12,451 nucleotides of DNA from Candidatus Zipacnadia bacterium (lineage in GTDB: Bacteria; Armatimonadota; Zipacnadia; Zipacnadales; Zipacnadaceae): positions 1 to 12,451 of the forward strand of contig JALGTI010000116.1 in the NCBI GenBank assembly GCA_029821455.1, read 5' to 3'. The notes beneath the pieces were generated by a model. The model ran no database searches. It was not told the DNA's origin and saw only the letters and a program-made list of their open reading frames with translations. This document shows positions 1-5,266 of the stretch, piece after piece; the stretch's first letter is position 1, and the number at the start of each line of letters is the position of its first letter. The position numbers and the translations under genes are program-made.

Positions 1-1
1 C

Positions 2-259
2 GAGATGCGTTTCGATCAGATTATGCAGATAGCGGAAGCCAGCGTTGACGACATGCTGCTGCGCGATCACCCATTGCTTTACATTATCGCTCCCACCCAC
101 AACACCTGGGACGTTGGAGACAGCAGCAGCCCGCGGCGCAGGACGATCGAGGAGACGATTGACGCGGTCTATGCGCTGGCGGAGAAAAAGGGCCTGGAAT
201 TGGTCCCGGCAAGCTTTGAGGATATACGGGTTGAGGCCGAGAGGTTGAATGCCTATTGA
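2..259 (+). CDS. C-terminal part of an unidentified protein (weakly polysaccharide-deacetylase-like)
   Basis: The reading frame is open from the first complete codon of the window to a TGA at 257-259, so the gene starts upstream and only the last ~85 residues are visible. The ATG at 5-7 has no ribosome binding site in view and is probably internal. The visible part contains HPLLYIIAPTHNTWD, then TIEETIDAVYALAEKKGLELVPASFEDI. This arrangement, an HP-containing strand followed by a helix and a K-G-L-E-x-V strand ending in an 'ASFEDI'-like segment, resembles the C-terminal end of NodB-type polysaccharide deacetylases. The catalytic Asp/His motifs would lie upstream, so the family cannot be confirmed. 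It sits just ahead of a membrane protein gene on the same strand. No signal sequence or membrane segment is visible. Confidence 0.5.
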   Translation, partial: EMRFDQIMQIAEASVDDMLLRDHPLLYIIAPTHNTWDVGDSSSPRRRTIEETIDAVYALAEKKGLELVPASFEDIRVEAERLNAY

Positions 260-286
260 GGCCTGAGCGGTCAGGAAGTGAGGTTC

Positions 287-338
287 ATCGGCGAGACACC
301 GCTGCCACCCGTGGCGCAGGCGTCTCGCCTGCGGTCGT
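287..338. repeat. dispersed palindromic repeat, copy 1
   Basis: The segment has two modules. Positions 287-308 match 2728-2749 at 19 of 22 bases. Positions 314-338 match 2556-2580 at all 25 bases. The second module contains an 8-bp perfect inverted repeat, CGCAGGCG-TCT-CGCCTGCG (315-333). Read in frame it gives the nonsense-like peptide GAGVSPAVV. I recognise this as a repeat translation seen in many environmental high-GC genomes, not as protein. A further inverted repeat, TTCCCC (338-343) / GGGGAA (351-356), follows directly. The repeat lies between two genes and argues against translation through it. Confidence 0.75.
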
Positions 339-393
339 TCCCCAAGGCGGGGGGAATTGGCGGGTAGGAAGCCTGCCCCACGCCGTTGGCCGG

Positions 394-2391
394 ATGGCAT
401 ACACCCCAGCCAGTAGCGCTCCAGCTCGGACAAAGGAGACGAAGCGCATTCGGTTCGCGCTTATGCTCCTGCTGGGGTTGGTCATGGTCTGGGTGTCCGG
501 GTATTGGATCAACCAGTCGGAGATATTCTCCAAGGCCTGCTCAATGAGTGGGGCGGTGCCGACGATCCCCAGTCTCGCTGCACTGCTGCTTCTGCTGTGC
601 TTGAATCCCCTGCTGCGTGGTCTTCGGCGAGTGAGGGAGCTGTCCACTGCCGAGATTGTCGTCGTGTATGTGTTCCTGACGCTGAGTACCATGATGTTCG
701 GCATTGGTGGAGTCCGTCACTTGCTGGCCGCCATCAGCGAGCAGCACTACCTCTCGACCGCCGCGGAGCCTATCGCGACGCTGGCGCCGTTCATCCCCAC
801 CTGGCTGAGCCCCGAAAGCTCAACACTTCATCGCTGGATGTGGGAGGGCTCGCCCTCGGGGGCGGTCCCCTGGCAGGTGTGGTGGGTTCCTATCGCTGCC
901 TGGACCGGATTCTTCCTGCTATTGGGTGGCACGGTACTGTGTCTGCTGCTGCTGCTGGCGGAGAGGTGGCTGGACCACGAGCGTCTTACCTTCCCGCTGG
1001 CTCGGCTGCCCCTGGAGATACTGGGCGAAGGGACACTTGGCTCACTGTTCCGCAATCCGCTTACGTGGATCGGCATCGGTATCGCAACGTTGCTTAACGG
1101 ATTCCACATGGTGCGTGGTGTGTTCTTCGGCGGCCCCAGCTATGGCGGGCCGATCTTCTGGATCAACCAGCTCAACTTAAACTATCCGTGGCTGGTGCTC
1201 GATCACGAGCCGCCGATTCTATTCGCTGTCCAACCAGGGCTCATCGGGCTCGGCTATCTGGTCTCCAACGAGGTGGCCCTCTCGGTCATCTTGTTCACTA
1301 TCTTCTCTAAGGCAGTAGGGTTGGGATTGGCAAGCGTAGGTCTTCGTGACGCCTCGATGCCGTACGCAAAACAGCAGGCATTTGGCGGTTATCTGGTGCT
1401 CGCGGCCACTATGTTATGGATGGGTCGAGGCGCGATACTGCAGGGGTGGAATAGGTTGGTTCGGGGGCATGGAGGGGCGGACACTGCCGACGAGGAGATA
1501 CACCGGCCGAATCTGGGATGGGCCCTCCTCGGGGCAATGATTGGCTTTGCTGGGGTCGTGCTCTTCCTGGTATCCGCCGGCATGGCTACCTGGCTTGCTA
1601 TTGTCTCCATGACGGTGATCGTGCTGAGCTCGGTCGGTTATGCTCGCGTTCGCGCTGAGACGGGCATGCCCTTGCTGTGGGCTCGCCCTTACACCACTGA
1701 ATACCTGGGGATTTGGGACGTCATGGGTGGCGGGCGGATCGTACCGTCGGGCCGCGACCTGGCCTCCCCGACCATCTTCGCCATGACTTCGTTTCTTTCG
1801 CGCACGGGCTTCCCCTCGGTGTCAGGATACCAGATAGAGGGTATCCAGCTATGCCGTCAGACCGGGGTGAACTGGCAGCAAATAGGGAGAATGATGATGC
1901 TAGCCGTCGGGTTCGGCGTCGTCTGCGGCTTCATCTTTCATCTGGTTCCTTACTACGAAGAGGGCGCCATAGCCCTGCCCGGCGGCCACTGGAACCTGGG
2001 CGCCATGCGAAAGGCCTACGCGCGTGTGCTACAGAACGCCCAGACCCCTGACCCGCCGGACGTAAACCGGATACTGGCAATAGCTTTCGGCGGACTCGTC
2101 ACTGCTGTGGTTTCAGCGGCCAGGACGCGCTGGACAGGGCTGCCGCTTCATCCGGTGGGATACGTGATCGCGAACTGCCAGTACGGCTGCTGGCTGTTTC
2201 CCACGTTCATCATGGTGTGGACCTGTAAGACGCTGCTGCTCAGGTATGGCGGCAGCCGGCTGTACTTGCGCATGATGCCGGCCTTCCTGGGCCTGGCGCT
2301 GGGGCATTTCCTGAGCGGCGGGCTTGTGTGGGGATCACTGTCCGCGGCGCTGGGCGGGCCCTTCCTGCGGTGGAGTGTGTGGGTTGACTAG
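394..2391 (+). CDS. polytopic membrane protein, DUF6785/DUF6784-like (OPT-transporter-like)
   Basis: This is a 665-residue integral membrane protein with a dozen or more hydrophobic segments, beginning with one at about residues 20-38. Two family signs are visible. One is a cytoplasmic-looking ERLTFPLARLPLEIL segment (~196-210) after transmembrane segments. The other is a C-terminal HPVGYVIA...CWLFPTF...LLRYGG block (~586-625) followed by two more hydrophobic segments. Both match my knowledge of the DUF6785 (N-terminal) and DUF6784 (C-terminal) families, which have a transporter-like architecture related to oligopeptide transporters; the substrate is unknown. The frame is open back to a TTG at 256 that overlaps the previous stop, but codons before 394 translate a dispersed repeat. 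The ATG at 394 leaves ~20 polar, basic residues before the first helix, as expected, although no good Shine-Dalgarno precedes it. The surrounding secreted carbohydrate-active genes suggest uptake of degradation products (inference). Confidence 0.82.
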   Translation: MAYTPASSAPARTKETKRIRFALMLLLGLVMVWVSGYWINQSEIFSKACSMSGAVPTIPSLAALLLLLCLNPLLRGLRRVRELSTAEIVVVYVFLTLSTMMFGIGGVRHLLAAISEQHYLSTAAEPIATLAPFIPTWLSPESSTLHRWMWEGSPSGAVPWQVWWVPIAAWTGFFLLLGGTVLCLLLLLAERWLDHERLTFPLARLPLEILGEGTLGSLFRNPLTWIGIGIATLLNGFHMVRGVFFGGPSYGGPIFWINQLNLNYPWLVLDHEPPILFAVQPGLIGLGYLVSNEVALSVILFTIFSKAVGLGLASVGLRDASMPYAKQQAFGGYLVLAATMLWMGRGAILQGWNRLVRGHGGADTADEEIHRPNLGWALLGAMIGFAGVVLFLVSAGMATWLAIVSMTVIVLSSVGYARVRAETGMPLLWARPYTTEYLGIWDVMGGGRIVPSGRDLASPTIFAMTSFLSRTGFPSVSGYQIEGIQLCRQTGVNWQQIGRMMMLAVGFGVVCGFIFHLVPYYEEGAIALPGGHWNLGAMRKAYARVLQNAQTPDPPDVNRILAIAFGGLVTAVVSAARTRWTGLPLHPVGYVIANCQYGCWLFPTFIMVWTCKTLLLRYGGSRLYLRMMPAFLGLALGHFLSGGLVWGSLSAALGGPFLRWSVWVD

Positions 2392-2517
2392 TCACGAAAA
2401 AGAAACCAGAAACGAAGGAGAAGGAGCGGTAAGTACCATACTTAATCGCCTGCCGTCGGTGCGTACGACAGGCATCCTTGTCTGTCGTTGTCTGCCGTTA
2501 TCCAACCTACCCCCTGG

Positions 2518-2539
2518 CCCCCTCCCTGAAGGGAGGGGG
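2518..2539. repeat. GC-rich hairpin repeat
   Basis: CCCCCTCCC and GGGAGGGGG form a perfect 9-bp stem around a TGAA tetraloop, followed by an A-rich run at 2540-2544. Because of the 3' A run it would look like a terminator only for the minus strand. It belongs to a common dispersed repeat type rather than to a specific gene end. It lies 127 bp downstream of the membrane protein stop. Confidence 0.6.
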
Positions 2540-2555
2540 AAAAAGGCCGTACGTA

Positions 2556-2580
2556 GCGCAGGCGTCTCGCCTGCGGTCGT
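2556..2580. repeat. dispersed palindromic repeat, copy 2 (second module)
   Basis: These 25 bases are identical to 314-338, including the CGCAGGCG-TCT-CGCCTGCG palindrome. Identity over the whole stretch at a distance of 2.2 kb indicates recent spread, exchange or selection on the hairpin. Confidence 0.8.
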
Positions 2581-2590
2581 CACAGGCATG

Positions 2591-2627
2591 GTTCGACAGG
2601 CTCACCATGGCCTGAGCTTGCCGAAGG
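2591..2627. repeat. imperfect palindrome of the TTCGACAGGCTCA / TGAGCTTGCCGAAGG type
   Basis: The left arm GGTTCGACAGGCTCA and the reverse complement of the right arm TGAGCTTGCCGAAGG agree at 11 of 15 positions, around a central CCATGG. Its minus and plus translations (VRQAHHG, LSLPK) are familiar as repeats scattered through Chloroflexota-like and other environmental genomes. No gene is supported here. Confidence 0.55.
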
Positions 2628-2692
2628 CCAAGGATGCCTGTCCTACGGGAGTAGGTCAGTGGTGGGCCGCCGCGTGTCACATGTGCCATGAG

Positions 2693-2749
2693 CCTCTCGC
2701 TTGTGGGAGAGGTGGGAAATAAAACTGATCGGTGAGACGCCGATGCCAC
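2693..2749. repeat. hairpin and dispersed repeat copy 2 (first module)
   Basis: CCTCTC (2693-2698) pairs with GAGAGG (2707-2712). Positions 2728-2749 repeat 287-308 with 19 of 22 bases matching. In copy 1 the two modules are adjacent, whereas here the second module lies ~150 bp upstream, so the unit has been rearranged or split by insertion. The repeat ends only 14 bp before the promoter at 2764. Confidence 0.6.
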
Positions 2750-2763
2750 TACGGCTTGACCGC

Positions 2764-2794
2764 TTGACTCCCCTGCCCGTGCGCGTGCTATGCT
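2764..2794 (+). promoter_or_regulatory. candidate sigma70 promoter with extended -10
   Basis: TTGACT (2764-2769) is followed after 19 bp by TATGCT (2789-2794), with TG at 2786-2787 giving an extended -10. The spacing is slightly long. It shares CTTGAC-x-CCCC and GTGCTAT with the stronger promoter at 4309-4336, which supports it. The predicted start of transcription is about 45 bp upstream of the ATG at 2847. Confidence 0.5.
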
Positions 2795-2846
2795 TGTGTC
2801 CGTGCTCGGTGTACAAGACGCCATCACTCAAAGGAGCTAACAGGTA

Positions 2847-4217
2847 ATGAAGGGCTGCGCAATTGCCGCCTTGCTGACCGTCTGGGCGCTGATTGGCCTG
2901 GCTCCAGTGCCTGCAGTGAGCGCCGCTCACAGCTCTGATGGTCAGCCGCTCACAGTGCACGATGTAGGCGAGTATGCCGCCTATCCCTGGGACAAGGCGG
3001 ACACCCCGATTGTGCCGGGCTCGCGGGCCGACCGTGTTAGGGACCTCACCTTCGCCGTCGCCTCAGTGAACCTGTCCGATAACATGTCGGAGCGCTTCCT
3101 CAAGTCGTGGGCAGACGTGGCACGACGGGGGAGAGAACACGGCAAGAAGTTCCTGCCGCGGGTCTACTTCTGGGATGGCAAGGACCGTTATGATGGCCCC
3201 ATGCGTGACATTGAGGTGTACTGGGCTCGCCTGGACACCTTCCTGAGTGCGATGGACTTGCGCGACTTCTATGGCATCGTGCTGGCAGAGGAGAATGTCC
3301 ACTACGCGGGGCGTCCCGCGGTGCTCACTGAGCTGTACCGGCGCATCAAGGCGAAGTACGACGTGCCGGTCTGGCAGTGGTACTCGCCGGTCAGGGCTGT
3401 ACCCGGGTCCGGGGGCTGGATCCCCGCCGATGGGTGGGTGATTGACCCCTACAGCCTGGGCAAGCTACAATTCCGCCAGTACCTGCGTAAGTACTTCATA
3501 GCCGGGGTGCCTGTCGTTGTCATGCCCTGGGCCGCAGTGATGGGAAATGAGCAACGAGATGAGCAATGGCTCGGAAACGCAAGCCGCCAGCTTGAGATTG
3601 CCGTCGAGTTCGGCCTTCCCGTCGCCTTCTTCTGGGTTAAGGGCACCACCTGCTACTTCGGCTGCGATAGGAACGGGTTTGACACACTCATTGACAAGGC
3701 GAATCAGCAGGTGTGGAGATACATCAGGCGCGTCAGGGCGTTGCCGGATGACTTCAGTGGTTTCCCTTCGGCGGACCTCGCAAGGGTGCGGCCCGTTGAA
3801 CTCAAACCCACTGCGCAAGGCATATTTGTCTACACCGACGACTTCCGCACCTCCCGGTGTGTGAACGACGCCTCAATGACAGGGTTCAGGGACCTCGTGA
3901 TGGATGGGGTTACACTCAGCGCGCGTGGCTTCAACGGCCGACCGACGAAGGCGACGCTGACCTACTGCTTTGCCTGTGCCCCCCCCGGCGCAGGCGCCCC
4001 AGCTATCGCTGAGCATTCGCATAGAGGCGGCCCTGAAGGGGCAAGTGGAGGTTGCGCTGTCTCCCGACGGCAGGGATTGGAGCCGGTGTGCGCGGGCGGA
4101 TGGGCCCGGCGAACAGCGACTGGCCGTCGAATCGCAGAACATGGCGGCGTTCAACCGACTAGACAGGTTTTGGGTGCGTATATGGCTGTCTGGCTTGCCG
4201 GGCTCGATGTGAAGTAG
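2847..4217 (+). CDS. secreted TIM-barrel-like protein with C-terminal module broken by a frameshift
   Basis: Residues 1-26 form a signal peptide ending VSA|AH, so the protein is exported. Residues ~60-300 alternate strands and helices with LPRVYFW (103-109), GIVLAEEN (143-150), VPVWQWYSP (173-181) and VVVMPW (223-228). This pattern is that of a glycoside-hydrolase-like (beta/alpha)8 barrel with acidic residues on strand ends, but I cannot name the GH family. From ~325 a beta-sandwich module begins (FVYTDDF...DLVMDGVTLSARG...ATLTYCF). At the run of eight C (3979-3986) the frame changes. In this frame the last ~80 residues are not protein-like, while the +1 frame gives a convincing end of the module up to TGA at 4210-4212. 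AAGGAG lies 10 nt before the ATG, and a promoter is at 2764. The gene is either a recent pseudogene, phase variable, or carries a sequencing error. Confidence 0.72.
   Translation: MKGCAIAALLTVWALIGLAPVPAVSAAHSSDGQPLTVHDVGEYAAYPWDKADTPIVPGSRADRVRDLTFAVASVNLSDNMSERFLKSWADVARRGREHGKKFLPRVYFWDGKDRYDGPMRDIEVYWARLDTFLSAMDLRDFYGIVLAEENVHYAGRPAVLTELYRRIKAKYDVPVWQWYSPVRAVPGSGGWIPADGWVIDPYSLGKLQFRQYLRKYFIAGVPVVVMPWAAVMGNEQRDEQWLGNASRQLEIAVEFGLPVAFFWVKGTTCYFGCDRNGFDTLIDKANQQVWRYIRRVRALPDDFSGFPSADLARVRPVELKPTAQGIFVYTDDFRTSRCVNDASMTGFRDLVMDGVTLSARGFNGRPTKATLTYCFACAPPGAGAPAIAEHSHRGGPEGASGGCAVSRRQGLEPVCAGGWARRTATGRRIAEHGGVQPTRQVLGAYMAVWLAGLDVK
3987..4212 (+). other. out-of-frame continuation of the preceding gene's C-terminal module
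   Basis: In the frame one base ahead of the 2847 gene, the sequence reads AQAPQLSLSIRIEAA, then QVEVALSPDGRDWSR and finally LDRFWVRIWLSG before a TGA at 4210-4212. 'SPDGRDWS' and 'FWVRIWL' are what is expected of the end of a beta-sandwich (discoidin/fibronectin-like) module, and the upstream frame supplies its beginning. Removing one C from the eight-C run would give a continuous product of about 454 residues. Confidence 0.75.
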
Positions 4218-4241
4218 GGGCGGTTCGCGAACCGCCCCTAC
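4214..4241. repeat. 28-bp perfect palindrome
   Basis: GTAGGGGCGGTTCG is followed immediately by its exact reverse complement CGAACCGCCCCTAC. It begins 1 bp after the TGA that ends the corrected frame of the upstream gene and contains the TAG that ends the uncorrected frame. As RNA it would form a very stable hairpin that could stop or stabilise transcripts, but there is no T run, so it is not a classical terminator. I recognise the sequence type as a dispersed repeat in environmental genomes. Confidence 0.75.
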
Positions 4242-4308
4242 CGTAATCTGTGCTGTTGTCTGGCGTTAGAAGCTCCCCAAGGGCCTACTCAAAACTTTGC
4301 TCACCCCC

Positions 4309-4336
4309 TTGACACCCCCCGGTCCTGTGCTATAAT
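4309..4336 (+). promoter_or_regulatory. near-consensus sigma70 promoter of the pseudopilin gene
   Basis: A perfect TTGACA (4309-4314) and a perfect TATAAT (4331-4336) are separated by 16 bp, with TG at 4327-4328 as an extended -10. The -35 is embedded in a C-rich stretch. It is the best promoter in the window and would start transcription near 4343, giving a leader of about 44 nt before the ATG at 4387. Confidence 0.85.
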
Positions 4337-4386
4337 AGGTGCTAAGTTTGATGTGCAAGTCACCATATCGGAGGAAGGTGATAACT

Positions 4387-5010
4387 ATGCGAAAGGGATT
4401 CACATTGATCGAATTGCTGGTGGTGATTGCGATCATCGCGATCCTAGCGGCAATTCTGTTTCCGGTCTTTGCCAAGGCCCGGGAGAAGGCGCGGCAGACA
4501 AGCTGCCTGAGCAACATCAAGCAGATTGAGTTGGCTGCCCAGATGTATGCTCAGGACTATGACGAAGCATATGTTCCGGGATACACAAAAGACGCGGCGG
4601 GCACTTGGTATTATTGGACAGACCTTCTTCAACCCTATATGAACAACGAAGGGATCCTGTCCTGTCCGAGCTACCATGATTACCCGCTTGGCTACGTCTC
4701 TAACAGCTACACTGAGAACTTTGGAGACGGAAACAGTCCCCATGCACAGGTGAATTGGTGGGCGGAATATGGTGCATGGCCTCAAAGGCCTAAGTTCCAA
4801 AGTGATGCGAAGCAGCCCGCCGAGACCATCTCGTTCATTGATGGTCTGTGGGGTACGACGTTGGTTTGGGTGATAAGCAACATAGATGGAGGAACAGCAG
4901 ACGTAACTGACAAGCGCCACAACGGTGGTTTCAACATTTCCTTCCTCGACGGCCACGCGAAATGGCAGCGCAAGACAACTTGGTCCCAATGGACTTTAGC
5001 TGAGGACTAA
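4387..5010 (+). CDS. type II secretion/type IV pilus-like pseudopilin, H-X9-DG family
   Basis: The 207-residue product begins MRKGFTLIELLVVIAIIAIL. This is a prepilin peptidase site (cut between G4 and F5, with E9 at the +5 position) and a hydrophobic assembly helix, followed by FPVFAKAREKARQTSC. The C-terminal part holds the H-X9-DG motif (H178 to D188-G189) ending in FLDGHAKW, typical of the DUF1559-related pseudopilins expanded in Armatimonadota and Planctomycetota. C40 and C93 may form a disulfide. The protein would be processed at the inner membrane and assembled into a pilus or pseudopilus, or act as a surface protein. GGAGGAAGG (4370-4378) sits 8 nt before the ATG at 4387, which fits the cleavage motif; an upstream in-frame start at 4339 is rejected because it overlaps the promoter. 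The gene is monocistronic by its own promoter and terminator. Confidence 0.92.
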   Translation: MRKGFTLIELLVVIAIIAILAAILFPVFAKAREKARQTSCLSNIKQIELAAQMYAQDYDEAYVPGYTKDAAGTWYYWTDLLQPYMNNEGILSCPSYHDYPLGYVSNSYTENFGDGNSPHAQVNWWAEYGAWPQRPKFQSDAKQPAETISFIDGLWGTTLVWVISNIDGGTADVTDKRHNGGFNISFLDGHAKWQRKTTWSQWTLAED

Positions 5011-5030
5011 GACTGTCGAAGGGGGTCCTA

Positions 5031-5079
5031 ACCCATTACAAGATCAACCAAGTTGACTATGTAATGGGTCTTCTTTTTT
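5031..5079 (+). terminator. rho-independent terminator after the pseudopilin gene
   Basis: ACCCATTACA (5031-5040) pairs perfectly with TGTAATGGGT (5060-5069). An inner stem TCAAC (5044-5048) / GTTGA (5052-5056) lies inside the loop with symmetric 3-nt internal loops. A T-rich run (5070-5079) follows. It lies 20 bp after the stop codon. Confidence 0.85.
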
Positions 5080-5173
5080 ATTGATTAAAAATTTACGAGA
5101 ACAACGATGCGTACCGAGCAACCCAGTCGAAAAGAAGAAGGAACGAACAAAGATGTTCACAACCGGAGGAAAC

Positions 5174-5266
5174 TTCATGTTCATCGCATTGCTGGTAGTG
5201 ATAGGTATCACTACCAGTTCTACTACTGGTCTTTCCCAAGGCGCGGGAGAAGGTGCGAGAGACAAG
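5174..5266 (+). repeat. pilin-derived segment at the 5' end of the beta-helix gene
   Basis: Positions 5174-5203 match pseudopilin positions 4399-4428 at 24 of 30 bases, and 5228-5266 match 4464-4502 at 34 of 39. The stretch between them is 11 nt shorter here, so the second block is read in a different frame from the pilin. The result encodes FMFIALLVVIGI (pilin-like) followed by LSQGAGEGARDK, in place of the pilin's VFAKAREKARQT. Confidence 0.8.

Larger units (their letters stand above)
2462..2647. repeat. MITE-like composite repeat bounded by 19-bp inverted repeats
   Basis: The outer arms 2462-2480 and 2629-2647 are inverted copies of each other with 18 of 19 bases matching; their core is GACAGGCATCCTTG / CAAGGATGCCTGTC. 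Nested inside are a local 7-bp inverted repeat, ACGACAG (2465-2471) / CTGTCGT (2482-2488), and the hairpin at 2518-2539. Also inside are the 25-nt repeat at 2556-2580 and an imperfect palindrome at 2591-2627. All three strands of nested repeat give translations (PPGPLPEGRG, GAGVSPAVV, VRQAHHGLSLPK) that I recognise as translated intergenic repeats of environmental bacteria. No transposase is encoded, so any mobility would have to be supplied in trans. It may equally be several independent repeats stacked together. Confidence 0.6.

Noticed and set aside
2518..2544. GC-rich hairpin as the terminator of the membrane protein gene
   Set aside because: The run after the stem on the + strand is A, not T, and the hairpin belongs to a dispersed repeat cluster 127 bp after the stop codon.
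2324..2722. Open + frame with PPGPLPEGRG, GAGVSPAVV and VRQAHHGLSLPK
   Set aside because: It overlaps the end of the membrane protein and otherwise translates stacked palindromic repeats, so it is not a gene.
5081..5176. N-terminal extension of the beta-helix gene to TTG 5081
   Set aside because: It starts directly at the terminator T run, has no Shine-Dalgarno and would put a polar stretch before the hydrophobic segment. ATG 5177 with GGAGGA is better, and 5153 is a possible alternative.
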